From Lachnospiraceae bacterium (GTDB lineage: Bacteria > Bacillota > Clostridia > Lachnospirales > Lachnospiraceae): DNA of 48,812 nt. Made by a program: the position numbers and the translations under genes. The first letter of the stretch is position 1. Every line of letters begins with the position of its first letter. Below, piece by piece: positions 1-8,044 of this stretch. The stretch spans positions 1-48,812 of the forward strand of contig SVFC01000017.1 of the NCBI GenBank assembly GCA_015057035.1. Direction: 5' to 3'. Below the pieces are notes generated by a model. That model was given only the letters and a program-made list of their open reading frames with translations. It had not been told where the DNA came from and did not search any database.

Positions 1-38
1 AAGTATATCAATAAATAGATGTAGATATGTATTTTTAC

Positions 39-66
39 AAACCAGATGAAAAATGCTGGTTTATTT
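39..66 (+). terminator. Intrinsic terminator of an upstream gene
   Basis: A 7-bp stem (AAACCAG at 39-45 with CTGGTTT at 56-62) with a 10-base loop is followed by a T-rich run. No gene lies before it in the window, so it probably ends a gene located upstream. The rest of 1-162 shows no convincing promoter. Confidence 0.55.
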
Positions 67-162
67 GTTATACTCTTTTTTAGAAGAAAAATTTTTGAAA
101 AAACACTTGCTTTTTATTAGCAGGTTTATAGAGATAACACCATACCATTCGGAGGCGTAAAA

Positions 163-597
163 GTGGAATACAGAATATTTGAAGAAAGGCTAACTGCCAG
201 TGAATACATAGACTTTTTAAAAAGAACAGACTTAGGCTCTCAATATCCTAAGGAGAGATTTGAAGAAAGAATAGAAAAACTGGTAGCAAATGTTTCCATA
301 AGCCTTGTGGCAAGAAATGCTAAAGGGACAGTTGTTGGTGTATTATTTGGATTGACGGATTATGCCTATTGGCTCTATGTGACAGACCTAGGTGTTGACA
401 GAGAGTATGAGGGTCAGGGAATAGGAAGTCAGTTGATGAAAACTGCCCATGAAAAAGCCGGTGGCGAAAAAGATATTGCGGTGTATTTGATTGCAAATGA
501 AAATGCGATTCCGTTTTACGAAAAGCTGGGAATGAAAAAGGCCGACGACGTAATGCAATATAACAAAATTGATTGGACTTATTTTGAGGTAAAATAA
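163..597 (+). CDS. GNAT family N-acetyltransferase
   Basis: 144 residues with the GNAT fold. The acetyl-CoA-binding motif A is visible around residues 75-95 (VDREYEGQGIGSQLM, with the Q/R-x-x-G-x-G/A loop), and a late YEKLGM segment is typical of the family's C-terminal strand. It would transfer an acetyl group from acetyl-CoA to an amine; the substrate cannot be told from sequence. The start is GTG at 163 because GGAGG at 151-155 sits 7 bases before it. It is the first gene of a long co-directional run and ends 4 bases before the NUDIX gene. One of five GNAT genes in the window. Confidence 0.85.
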   Translation: MEYRIFEERLTASEYIDFLKRTDLGSQYPKERFEERIEKLVANVSISLVARNAKGTVVGVLFGLTDYAYWLYVTDLGVDREYEGQGIGSQLMKTAHEKAGGEKDIAVYLIANENAIPFYEKLGMKKADDVMQYNKIDWTYFEVK

Positions 598-601
598 AAT
601 T

Positions 602-1081
602 ATGAGTAAAGACCTATGTGTAAAAATAGAAGACGGTATCCTAAATATTCGTGTTGGGGCCATCATCATGAAAGGTGACAAATTCCTGATGGCAGGAAAC
701 GACCGATTTGATCACCTATATTCCGTTGGAGGAAGAATTAAGTTTGGTGAGACGGCAGAGGAAGCAGTAGTCCGCGAAGTGTACGAGGAAACTGGTGTGA
801 AAATGGAAATCGACAGGTTAGGATTTGTTCACGAGAATTTTTTCCCAGGGGATTCACTTGTGAAAAAAGGAAATATTGTTCATGAGATTTCCTTTTTCTT
901 TTATATGAAAGTGCCAGAGGATTTTGAGCCAGAATGCTATAGTTTTACAGAGGATGGCAATCCTGAGTTTTTGAAATGGATTACAGTGGATGAGTCACAG
1001 ACATTTTATCCGGAATTTTTCCGCACGGAACTTTTGAATCCATCTAAGGAAGTGAAGCATTTTGTGACAAGCGATGTATAA
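602..1081 (+). CDS. NUDIX hydrolase
   Basis: 159 residues. The NUDIX box is complete: GGRIKFGETAEEAV, then REVYEETGV, matching G-x5-E-x7-R-E-U-x-E-E-x-G-U. Such enzymes cleave nucleoside diphosphates linked to another moiety and need a divalent metal bound by the REUxEE glutamates. The substrate is not predictable; a late tail with aromatic and acidic residues (PEFLKW) resembles MutT-like proteins that remove damaged nucleotides or tailor sugar nucleotides. It begins 4 bases after the GNAT stop, so the two are probably translated from one mRNA; the ribosome binding site is weak (GAGGT inside the previous gene). Confidence 0.85.
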   Translation: MSKDLCVKIEDGILNIRVGAIIMKGDKFLMAGNDRFDHLYSVGGRIKFGETAEEAVVREVYEETGVKMEIDRLGFVHENFFPGDSLVKKGNIVHEISFFFYMKVPEDFEPECYSFTEDGNPEFLKWITVDESQTFYPEFFRTELLNPSKEVKHFVTSDV

Positions 1082-1107
1082 GATGTGCATGTGGCATGGA
1101 GGTAATT

Positions 1108-1683
1108 ATGAAAGTATTAATTTTAATGGGAAGTCCAAGACTTCAGGGAAACACGGCTGAATTGTGCAAGCCATTTATGGAAGAATTACAGAAAAATAAC
1201 GTAGAGGTAAAATACATAGAATTAGAAAAGTTAAACATTGCGCCTTGTAAAGGGTGCTATGCGTGTCAGAATGTGGCGGGTGCATATGGATGTGTGCAGC
1301 AGGATGATATGTCATACGTGGTAGAACAGATGCTTTGGGCAGATGCAATTATTCTTGCAACACCGATTTATGCCTGGTATTGTGCGGCAAGTATGAAAGC
1401 GGTATTGGACCGTCACTATGGCTTGAACAAGTATTACGGCAGTGCAGAAGGCTGTTTGTGGGAAGGCAAAAAGGTTGGTATTATTGCTACTCACGGATAT
1501 GAAGGCGACTACGCGACTGGACCTTTTGCGACAGGCGTGGAAAGACTTTGTACTCATTCAAATCTGGAGTATATGGGAATATATTCTGTGCAGGATGAAG
1601 ATGATTTGGCTTCCTTCCAGACTGACGAGGCAAAAGAGGGCGCAAGGGAATTTGCGAGAAGAGTGATGGAGTTGAAAGGCTAA
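1108..1683 (+). CDS. Flavodoxin-fold NAD(P)H-dependent FMN oxidoreductase
   Basis: 191 residues. It opens with a beta strand and the flavin phosphate loop GSPRLQGNT (residues 7-15), followed by CKGCYACQ around residues 49-56, the pattern of the iron-sulfur flavoprotein/NADPH-dependent FMN reductase group. ATPIYAWYCAASMKAVLDR is the conserved flavin-contacting segment. Such enzymes pass electrons from NAD(P)H through FMN to quinones, nitro compounds or other acceptors. An in-frame ATG exists at 1096, but GGAGG (1098-1102) lies inside that extension and directly precedes the ATG at 1108, which I take as the start. The next gene follows after 3 bases. Confidence 0.85.
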   Translation: MKVLILMGSPRLQGNTAELCKPFMEELQKNNVEVKYIELEKLNIAPCKGCYACQNVAGAYGCVQQDDMSYVVEQMLWADAIILATPIYAWYCAASMKAVLDRHYGLNKYYGSAEGCLWEGKKVGIIATHGYEGDYATGPFATGVERLCTHSNLEYMGIYSVQDEDDLASFQTDEAKEGAREFARRVMELKG

Positions 1684-1686
1684 CTT

Positions 1687-2478
1687 ATGAGCAAACGAAT
1701 TGAAATTGTAAATTCATTTTATAACGAAATAGATGAAGATGCGAGATTAGACCGAAGCAGACACGGACAGATGGAGTATATCACCACAATGGAGTACATT
1801 CATCGTTTTTCGCAAAAAGGTGCGAAGGTGTTGGAAATTGGTGCTGGTACAGGCAGATATTCCATCGCCCTTGCAAAAGAGGGATATGAAGTGACTTCTG
1901 TGGAATTGGTGGAGCATAACCTTGAAGTACTTAAGAAAAATGGTGAAGGGTTGAATAATTTGCAGGCATTTCAAGGGGATGCGCTGGACCTTAGCAGATT
2001 TGCGGATGGTACATTTGATGTTACCTTGGTGTTTGGTCCAATCTATCATCTTTATGATAAAAAAGATGTACACAAAGCATTAGACGAAGCAATTCGTGTG
2101 ACCAAGGAAAATGGCGTGATTCTAGTGGCGTTTTTGTCAGTGTACGCGATTTTGTTTGATAATTATCTGAATGGTGGCCTCGTTGAAGGGGTAAAAGAAA
2201 ACTTCACCGAGGATTATCAGGTGAAGCATTTTGAAGAGCAGTTATTTACTGGCTATGACATCGTAGAGTTTGAAGAACTTTTTGCAGAAAAAGACGTAGA
2301 AACGTTAGCGTTGGTGGCAGTAGACAGTGTATTGGAACTAGCAGAAGGACGAAAGAATTTTGCTATGTCGGATGAGGAATTTGAGGCGTTTGTGAAGTAT
2401 CATTTGGCAACATGTGAGAAGAGAGAACTGTTGGGATGCTCTAGTCATTTGGTGTATGTTTGCAGGAAGATTGATTAG
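1687..2478 (+). CDS. Class I SAM-dependent methyltransferase
   Basis: 263 residues. Motif I is clear (VLEIGAGTGRYS, about residues 46-57), with an acidic end of strand beta2 (VTSVELVEHN) that would hold the SAM ribose, then a GDALD motif and VTLVFGPIYHL for motif IV. The family methylates small molecules, RNA or proteins; the acceptor is not identifiable. The N-terminal segment (VNSFYNEIDEDARL) is shared by many small stand-alone Firmicute methyltransferases. The start is ATG at 1687, three bases after the FMN reductase stop. The last base of its stop codon coincides with a possible GTG start of the next frame. Confidence 0.82.
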   Translation: MSKRIEIVNSFYNEIDEDARLDRSRHGQMEYITTMEYIHRFSQKGAKVLEIGAGTGRYSIALAKEGYEVTSVELVEHNLEVLKKNGEGLNNLQAFQGDALDLSRFADGTFDVTLVFGPIYHLYDKKDVHKALDEAIRVTKENGVILVAFLSVYAILFDNYLNGGLVEGVKENFTEDYQVKHFEEQLFTGYDIVEFEELFAEKDVETLALVAVDSVLELAEGRKNFAMSDEEFEAFVKYHLATCEKRELLGCSSHLVYVCRKID

Positions 2479-2492
2479 TGAGGATTGTAAAA

Positions 2493-2984
2493 ATGGATGG
2501 CAAATTGAGAAATATGACAACCATATATCTTTTCAAAGGAGATAAAGTTTTATTGCTATATAGACAAGGTGGCAAAGTGGTCAATAATGTTTGGACGGGG
2601 TCTGCTGGCGGACATTTTGAAAGTTTTGAGCTAAATGATGCAAAGGCTTGCGTATTAAGAGAGCTAAATGAAGAATTAGGACTACAAGCAGAAGATATTG
2701 ATGGATTGTTGCTTCGATATATAACTTTGAGAAGTGTAAACGGAGAGGTTAGACAAAATTATTATTTCTTCGCAGAATTGAAGGATTCTGTTAATGAAAA
2801 TTTGTCATCAAATGAAGGCGAATGTAGATGGTTTTCGATAGATGAGATTGACTCATTGGAAATGCCATTTACTGCGAAATATGTTATGGAGCATTTTTGT
2901 AAAGAAGGATATTCGACCAATGTGTTATATGTAGGTGTTGCAAGAACTGATAAAGTGGAGTTTTGTGAGTTGCAAGAAGTATGA
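2493..2984 (+). CDS. NUDIX hydrolase with expanded box
   Basis: 163 residues from the ATG at 2493; a GTG at 2478 gives five more residues, but the GTGAGGA just before 2493 looks like the ribosome binding site. The NUDIX region reads GGHFESFELNDAKACVLREL then NEELGL. There are nine rather than seven residues between the first glutamate and the RE pair, a variant spacing seen in a Firmicute branch often annotated as 8-oxo-dGTP-type diphosphatase. Catalytic glutamates are intact. The stop overlaps the next start by 4 bases (ATGA), which points to translational coupling with the GNAT gene. Confidence 0.82.
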   Translation: MDGKLRNMTTIYLFKGDKVLLLYRQGGKVVNNVWTGSAGGHFESFELNDAKACVLRELNEELGLQAEDIDGLLLRYITLRSVNGEVRQNYYFFAELKDSVNENLSSNEGECRWFSIDEIDSLEMPFTAKYVMEHFCKEGYSTNVLYVGVARTDKVEFCELQEV

Positions 2985-3439
2985 ATATAGTAGAGATAAC
3001 AAACGACGTTGAAAAACAGAATATAGCGAGAGATATACTTGAAGCGCTTCCAGAGTGGTTTGGCATTCCTGAGTCGCGAGAGGAGTATATACGCGATAGT
3101 GTTGGACAAAGTTTCTTTTGTGCGTATACAGACGACAAACCTGTGGGTTTTTTGTATCTTAAGCAGACAGGGAAAGATACAGTCGAACTTGCTGTGATGG
3201 GTGTTTTAAAAGAGCTTCATAGAAATGGAATTGGTAAAGCATTATTTGAAAGTGCCAAAAAGAGTGCTTGTGAAAAAGGATATTCTTTTCTTCAGGTTAA
3301 AACGGTTCAAATGGGGAAATATGAAGCTTACGATAAAACGAATAGGTTTTATCTTTCCCTTGGATTTAAGGAGTTCGAAATCTTTCCAACATTATGGGAC
3401 GAATGGAATCCATGTCAAATATATGTAATGGCTTTATAA
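2981..3439 (+). CDS. GNAT family N-acetyltransferase
   Basis: 152 residues. Motif A is LAVMGVLKELHRNGIGKALFESAKK (two parts around residues 70-95), giving the R/Q-x-x-G-I-G-K acetyl-CoA pyrophosphate loop. It ends in a segment with FYLSLGFKEFEIFPTLWDEWNPCQIYVM, typical of a sublineage annotated simply as GNAT acetyltransferase. The substrate is unknown. The start ATG overlaps the stop of the NUDIX gene by four bases, so the two are likely co-translated. No second strong start candidate is present. Confidence 0.85.
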   Translation: MNIVEITNDVEKQNIARDILEALPEWFGIPESREEYIRDSVGQSFFCAYTDDKPVGFLYLKQTGKDTVELAVMGVLKELHRNGIGKALFESAKKSACEKGYSFLQVKTVQMGKYEAYDKTNRFYLSLGFKEFEIFPTLWDEWNPCQIYVMAL

Positions 3440-3464
3440 GAAATTTTAATGTGTGGGAGTACTT

Positions 3465-3947
3465 ATGAAAAAAGTTATCGTAATCGGTTGCCCAGGTTCT
3501 GGCAAAACCACATTTGCAGAAAAACTAAATAAGCGAACAGGGCTTCCGTTATTTTATCTGGATGCCATATGGCATAAGCCAGACCGCACCCATATTTCCA
3601 GAGAAGAATATGATGAAAGATTGGCAGAGATTCTGGAACGGGAAGAGTGGATTATTGATGGTAATTACAGTAGAACATTGGAAGTGCGAATGCAGGCGAG
3701 TGATACCATCTTTCTGTTTGATTTGCCAACAGAAGTTTGCATTCAGGGAGCCACGGAGAGACTGGGAAAAGCACGTTATGATGTGCCTTGGATAGATACA
3801 GAATTAGATCCGCAATTTAAGAAAGAAATCGAAGAATTTCCAGAAAAGACGTTGCCGCGTATTTATGAGTTGCTTGAAAAATATAAAGAGAACAGGCAAG
3901 TAGCGATTTTTAAATCTAGGATACAGGCAGACGAGTATTTGCGCTGA
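3465..3947 (+). CDS. P-loop kinase of the topology-modulation/adenylate-kinase-like group
   Basis: 160 residues from the ATG at 3465 (GGGAG at 3456-3460 in front); a GTG at 3453 is less likely. The Walker A loop GCPGSGKTTFA starts near residue 7. The following segments (LPLFYLDAIWHKPDRT and EEWIIDGNYSRTLEVRM) are diagnostic of the small P-loop proteins called DNA topology modulation protein FlaR or adenylate-kinase-like. They probably phosphorylate a nucleotide or small molecule; no function is firmly established. The middle is missing the long LID domain of true adenylate kinase. It sits 25 bases after a GNAT gene in the same run. Confidence 0.82.
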   Translation: MKKVIVIGCPGSGKTTFAEKLNKRTGLPLFYLDAIWHKPDRTHISREEYDERLAEILEREEWIIDGNYSRTLEVRMQASDTIFLFDLPTEVCIQGATERLGKARYDVPWIDTELDPQFKKEIEEFPEKTLPRIYELLEKYKENRQVAIFKSRIQADEYLR

Positions 3948-3977
3948 TATGCAGTTATAAGAAAGGTGAGTGATTGT

Positions 3978-4361
3978 ATGAAAAAACTGATAGCATGTTT
4001 GTTAGTATTGGCTGGTGCATTGGGATTGATTGGATGTGTTGTGCAAACAAATTATAATATTAGAATTGTAATTCCGGCAGGTAGCCAAGCTGAATTTGTT
4101 TACTCTGATGCGGAAATAGCGCCGCTAAGCAATCAGTTGACGATAAAATCGATAGATGTTGCAGATGGCACAAGAATAGAGCTAAAGGCGGTCGGGGTAG
4201 AACAAGAAAATGTTTCTACTTATTTAGACAAAGGGCAGGCTTTGCTGATTGATACGGAAAAGGGGGCTTGGTTCAAAATTGGTGTGGCAATTCAAAACCC
4301 AACGGATGAAGATATTGTTGTAGTAATCAACGTGGAAAATGTGAACGTAAGAATTGAGTAA
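3978..4361 (+). CDS. Small predicted lipoprotein
   Basis: 127 residues from the ATG at 3978, preceded by GAAAGGTGAG. The N-terminus has two lysines, a hydrophobic stretch (LIACLLVLAGALGLIGC) and the lipobox L-I-G-C, so the mature protein should be lipid-anchored at Cys21 on the outer face of the membrane. The rest is beta-rich with no motif I recognise; NYNIRIVIPAGS and the C-terminal IVVVINVENVNVRI look like strands of a small sandwich domain. Function unknown. It is the only secreted protein among the cytosolic enzymes around it, which makes a simple metabolic operon less likely. Confidence 0.75.
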   Translation: MKKLIACLLVLAGALGLIGCVVQTNYNIRIVIPAGSQAEFVYSDAEIAPLSNQLTIKSIDVADGTRIELKAVGVEQENVSTYLDKGQALLIDTEKGAWFKIGVAIQNPTDEDIVVVINVENVNVRIE

Positions 4362-4388
4362 ATCCCAATTTACAAGGAGAAGGATTCT

Positions 4389-5195
4389 ATGCCTGAAAGA
4401 GAAGAAAAACTATACCTACCAGAAAAAATTGAGAACCTCATCAAAGACAAACCATATACCCTTGATAACATTGGTATGTCTGGCAATACGGTGTTGCTTT
4501 TCGAAGATATGGTCCTAAAAATTGAGAATGATGTAGTATCTGCAGAAGAGCAGGTGAAGATAATGCGATGGCTGGAAGGGAAGTTACCGGTGCCACAGGT
4601 GCTTGCCTACGAAGAGACAGAGGAAAAAGCATACCTGCTTATGTCAAAAATCGGCGGAAAAATGTCTTGTGACACCTACTATCTGGAACATCCACATGAG
4701 CTACTGGAAGCATTAGCTTGTGGGTTAAAAATGTTGTGGCAGGTGGATGTAACAGGCTGTCCATGTGTGCGGGATTTGGATGTAGTGTTAAGAGAAGCCC
4801 GAGCTCAAGTAGAGAACGGATTAGTGGATGTAGATAATGTAGAACCTGAAACCTTCGGTGAAGGTGGTTTTGAGAGTCCAAAACATTTGTTGGAATATCT
4901 GGAAAGTCATCGTCCGACCTTTGAACCAGTGCTTTCCCATGGAGACGACTGTCTTCCAAATGTGTTTTTGGAGGATGGTCAGGTAAAAGGCTTTATAGAT
5001 TTGGGAAGAGCTGGGATAGGCGATAAATGGAATGATATCGCCCTTTGTTATAGAAGTTTGAAGCATAATTTTGACGGTACATATGGCGGAAAAGTGTACG
5101 AAGATTTTAATCCAGATATGTTGTTCGAAAAATTAGGAATTGAGCCAGATTGGGATAAAATCAATTATTATTTGTTACTGGATGAATTGTTTTAG
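4389..5195 (+). CDS. APH(3')-family aminoglycoside O-phosphotransferase homolog
   Basis: 268 residues, the usual size for APH(3'). The kinase motifs are in place: Brenner motif HGDDCLPN at residues 184-191 (catalytic Asp186, Asn191) and metal-binding FIDLGR with Asp204. As I recall APH(3')-IIIa, several stretches agree closely: EGKLPVP near the N-terminus, GFIDLGR-G--DKW-DIA, and the C-terminal LLDELF, where APH(3') enzymes use the terminal residue to shape the drug site. This makes aminoglycoside phosphorylation more plausible than for generic APH-fold kinases, but the drug spectrum is not predictable. RBS AAGGAGAAGG precedes the ATG. It lies in the enzyme cluster with no insertion sequence beside it, so it is probably chromosomal and intrinsic. 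Confidence 0.85.
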   Translation: MPEREEKLYLPEKIENLIKDKPYTLDNIGMSGNTVLLFEDMVLKIENDVVSAEEQVKIMRWLEGKLPVPQVLAYEETEEKAYLLMSKIGGKMSCDTYYLEHPHELLEALACGLKMLWQVDVTGCPCVRDLDVVLREARAQVENGLVDVDNVEPETFGEGGFESPKHLLEYLESHRPTFEPVLSHGDDCLPNVFLEDGQVKGFIDLGRAGIGDKWNDIALCYRSLKHNFDGTYGGKVYEDFNPDMLFEKLGIEPDWDKINYYLLLDELF

Positions 5196-5206
5196 GAGTT
5201 TTTTAG

Positions 5207-5818
5207 ATGAAGATTTTGTATGGAACCACCAACAAGGGAAAATTACAGGCAATGATAAATGGACTGCAGGGCCTGGATATTGAGTTGGTAAGTTTGAATG
5301 ACATGGTGGGAGAGCTTCCGAGTATAAACGAAAGTGGAAAAACGCCATTGGAAAATGCTGAGATTAAAGCGAGAGCATATTATGAGGCGTTTCATATGCC
5401 AGTATTTTCCTGCGACAGCGGGTTGTATTTTGATGAATTGTCAGAGGAAGAACAGCCTGGAATTCACGTGCGAAGAGTCAATGGAAAAGAATTAACGGAT
5501 GCGGAAATGACCGAATATTATGCCGCACTTGCCCATAAACACGGTGGGCGAATTACGGGACGTTATCGTAATGCAATCTATTTTATATTGGATGAAGAAC
5601 ATCACTATTCCAGTATGGATATGTCCATTGCAACGGAAGCCTTTATTCTGGTGGACAAGCCACATCCAAAGCGAGTGGAGGGATTTCCGCTGGATCCGTT
5701 GTCTGTGGATATTGCTACCGGAAAATATTATCACGATTTAGAAGCGAAAGATGTGAGCACATCGGTGGACGATGGAGTGAGAAAGTTTTTTGAGGAGAAT
5801 CTGAAGAATGAAGCTTAA
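5207..5818 (+). CDS. RdgB/HAM1-family non-canonical purine NTP pyrophosphatase
   Basis: 203 residues, close to the family norm. The N-terminal TTNKGKLQAM is the T-x-N-x-x-K substrate loop, and FSCDSGLYFDEL corresponds to the A-D-D-S-G-L metal site with the following glutamate/aspartate pair. The enzyme hydrolyses ITP, dITP or XTP to monophosphates and keeps deaminated purines out of nucleic acids. The central PGIHVRRVNG stands where canonical RdgB has PGVYSARYAG, so this is a divergent member and may prefer another nucleotide. AGGAG overlaps the preceding stop, and its own last 11 bases overlap the VOC gene. Confidence 0.82.
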   Translation: MKILYGTTNKGKLQAMINGLQGLDIELVSLNDMVGELPSINESGKTPLENAEIKARAYYEAFHMPVFSCDSGLYFDELSEEEQPGIHVRRVNGKELTDAEMTEYYAALAHKHGGRITGRYRNAIYFILDEEHHYSSMDMSIATEAFILVDKPHPKRVEGFPLDPLSVDIATGKYYHDLEAKDVSTSVDDGVRKFFEENLKNEA

Positions 5819-6173
5819 AAATTTCCTGATAGTTGTAAAAGATATTGAAAAATCCAAACAGTTTTACCATGACTTATTTGGACTTAATACAGTTTTGGAT
5901 AGCGATGGAAATATGATTTTAACAGAAGGACTCGTGCTCCAGGAGGAGAAAATCTGGAAAGAATTCCTGGGAAAAGACATTGTTCCAGAAAGCAATTCCT
6001 GTGAACTGTATTTTGAGGAAAAAGACATAGAAGGTTTTGTGGAAAAATTGGAGCGTTTATACCCTTCTATCCAGTATGTGAATCGACTTATGGAGCATTC
6101 TTGGGGTCAGAAGGTTGTGCGTTTTTATGATTTGGACGGGAATCTCATTGAGGTTGGGACTCCGATGATATAG
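5808..6173 (+). CDS. VOC-superfamily (glyoxalase/bleomycin-resistance-like) protein
   Basis: 121 residues, the size of a two-repeat VOC protein. It begins with a strand and then KDIEKSKQFYHDLFGL, the standard opening of the family; the second half ends with VVRFYDLDGNLIEVGTPM, where DLDGNLIEV carries the metal-binding glutamate. Members include glyoxalase I, fosfomycin thiol transferases and antibiotic-binding proteins; nothing here separates these. The first 11 bases overlap the RdgB-like gene, with the ribosome binding site (GAGGAG) inside that gene, indicating coupled translation. Confidence 0.85.
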   Translation: MKLKNFLIVVKDIEKSKQFYHDLFGLNTVLDSDGNMILTEGLVLQEEKIWKEFLGKDIVPESNSCELYFEEKDIEGFVEKLERLYPSIQYVNRLMEHSWGQKVVRFYDLDGNLIEVGTPMI

Positions 6174-6191
6174 AAGTACGTGGGGGATATT

Positions 6192-7259
6192 ATGAAAAAA
6201 ATTAAAGACTTAGCAAATGAAATCTTCATCGAAGGGCTTAGCGGAATGGCAACAGGGTTGTTTGCCACGCTGATTATCGGAACGATTATCCAACAAATCG
6301 GTGGACTGATACCAGGCACCATAGGAACGTTGTTATTTGTAATCGGAAAAGTAGCAGCCAGTGTAACTGGTGTAGGTATCGGTTGTGGAGTAGCGGTTCG
6401 TTTTAAAGAAAGTCCGTTGGTAATCATGTCAGCTGCGACCTGTGGTATGGTTGGAGCCTTTGCCAGCAAGATTCTTGCTGGTACTGTTCTTGTGGATGGA
6501 AATATTGTTTATGCGGGACCAGGCGAGCCTTTAGGCGCTTTTATCGCAGCATTGGCTGGAATCTATATGGGACGATTGGTTTCAGGCAAAACCAAAGTTG
6601 ACATTATCATTACTCCACTTCTTACGATTCTCGTTGGCTCTGCAGTGGGATTGTTGTTTGGACCACCAATTTCAAAAGCAATGCAGTTGATTGGTGAAGT
6701 GATTAACATTGCTACACAGCAACAGCCATTCCTTATGGGAATTTTAGTGTCCGTAATCATGGGAATTGTTCTGACATTGCCAATTAGTTCCGCAGCTCTT
6801 GGAATCATTTTAAACCTTTCTGGAATCGCTGCAGGAGCGGCAACAGTTGGATGTTGTGCCAACATGGTGGGCTTTGCAGTTGCTAGCTACCGTGAGAATA
6901 AAGTTAACGGACTTCTTGCACAAGGCTTAGGTACAAGTATGCTTCAAATTGGAAATATCGTTAAAAAACCAATTATATGGCTCCCTGCCATCATTACCAG
7001 TGCGATACTTGGACCAGTTTCCACCACGGTATTTCATATGACAAATAATGCCACTGGTTCTGGAATGGGAACAGCTGGTTTAGTTGGACAGATTACGACA
7101 TTTCAGACTATGGTTGCAGAGGGAGTTGCACCAGTAGTTGTATTGTTAGAGATTTTGCTTCTTCACTTTATATTACCTGCAGTGTTATCTTTGGCTATCT
7201 CAGTATTTATGAGAAAGAAAAAGTGGATAGAAGATGGGGATATGAAGTTGAGTGTGTAA
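6192..7259 (+). CDS. PTS EIIC-like membrane permease
   Basis: 355 residues from the ATG at 6192 (GGGGGA ahead of it). It is almost entirely hydrophobic and glycine-rich with about eight to ten predicted membrane spans. The opening segment (IFIEGLSGMATGLFATLIIGT) and the central conserved parts (ILNLSGIAAGAATVGCCANMVGFA, GTSMLQIGNIVKKP) match the PTS_EIIC_2 type of sugar permease. No IIA, IIB or sugar enzyme gene lies nearby, so this is an orphan EIIC. It may be energised by subunits encoded elsewhere or act as a plain channel or carrier. It sits 18 bases after the VOC gene. Confidence 0.78.
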   Translation: MKKIKDLANEIFIEGLSGMATGLFATLIIGTIIQQIGGLIPGTIGTLLFVIGKVAASVTGVGIGCGVAVRFKESPLVIMSAATCGMVGAFASKILAGTVLVDGNIVYAGPGEPLGAFIAALAGIYMGRLVSGKTKVDIIITPLLTILVGSAVGLLFGPPISKAMQLIGEVINIATQQQPFLMGILVSVIMGIVLTLPISSAALGIILNLSGIAAGAATVGCCANMVGFAVASYRENKVNGLLAQGLGTSMLQIGNIVKKPIIWLPAIITSAILGPVSTTVFHMTNNATGSGMGTAGLVGQITTFQTMVAEGVAPVVVLLEILLLHFILPAVLSLAISVFMRKKKWIEDGDMKLSV

Positions 7260-7286
7260 GAAGTAAGGCTTTACGGAGGTAACAGA

Positions 7287-8039
7287 ATGAAAGTAATCGA
7301 ATACGGAAAAAAGAATAGCATTGTTATCATTCTGTTACATGGTGGTGGTTTATCATGGTGGAATTACAGAGAAGTGGCGGAGTTGTTGCAGGAAAAATAC
7401 CATGTTGTGATTCCTATTCTTGATGGGCATTCGGAAAGTGATAAAGCCTTTACAAGTATTGAAGATAACGCCTTAGAAATCATAGATTATATCGACAAAA
7501 ACTTTAACGGGTCGGTTGAGCTTATTGGTGGACTGTCACTTGGTGGACAAATATTAGTGGAAATACTCTCGCAGCGAAGTGATATATGCAAAACGGCTAT
7601 CATAGAGAGTGCATTAGTCATTCCAATGAAGCTGACGCATCATTTAGTAAAGCCAATGATGGATATAAGTTTCGGACTGATAAAGCAGAAATGGTTTGCC
7701 AAATTGCAATTCAAGTCATTAAGAATAAAAAGCGAATTGTATGATGAGTATTACAGAGATACGTGCAACATAACAAAAGAAAATATGATTTCTTTTTTAA
7801 AGGCAAACTCTTGGTACATAGTAAAAGAAAACCTTAGTAACACACAAGCAAAGGTCTTTGTGTTTGTAGGAAAAAAGGAGCAGTCGAACATGATTCGTTC
7901 TGCCCATAGATTGCATGAAATGATTCCTGATAGCATTCTAGAAATTAAGAAGAAAATGTATCATGGGGATTTTTCAATCAACTACGCAAAGGAATATGCA
8001 GATACAATTATTCGAATATTAAAAAACAAGGATAAATAA
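7287..8039 (+). CDS. Alpha/beta hydrolase
   Basis: 250 residues. An oxyanion-hole strand (IILLHGGGLSWWNY) is followed by the nucleophile elbow GLSLGG with Ser84, and a C-terminal histidine region (YHGDFSINYAKEY). The fold covers esterases, lipases and C-C hydrolases; substrate unknown. RBS GGAGGTAACAG precedes the ATG. It is followed after 5 bases by a second, only distantly similar alpha/beta hydrolase (GVSQGG elbow), so the two are probably expressed together without being a recent duplication. Confidence 0.83.
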   Translation: MKVIEYGKKNSIVIILLHGGGLSWWNYREVAELLQEKYHVVIPILDGHSESDKAFTSIEDNALEIIDYIDKNFNGSVELIGGLSLGGQILVEILSQRSDICKTAIIESALVIPMKLTHHLVKPMMDISFGLIKQKWFAKLQFKSLRIKSELYDEYYRDTCNITKENMISFLKANSWYIVKENLSNTQAKVFVFVGKKEQSNMIRSAHRLHEMIPDSILEIKKKMYHGDFSINYAKEYADTIIRILKNKDK

Positions 8040-8044
8040 TTCGT

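Noticed and set aside
1675-1690. GGCTAAC between genes, like an integron attC core
   Set aside because: No paired core site or long inverted structure accompanies it, and the other spacers of the cluster lack it.
7886-7905. CGAAC...CGTTC resembling a second LexA box
   Set aside because: The spacing between GAAC and GTTC is seven bases, not four, and it is inside the alpha/beta hydrolase gene.
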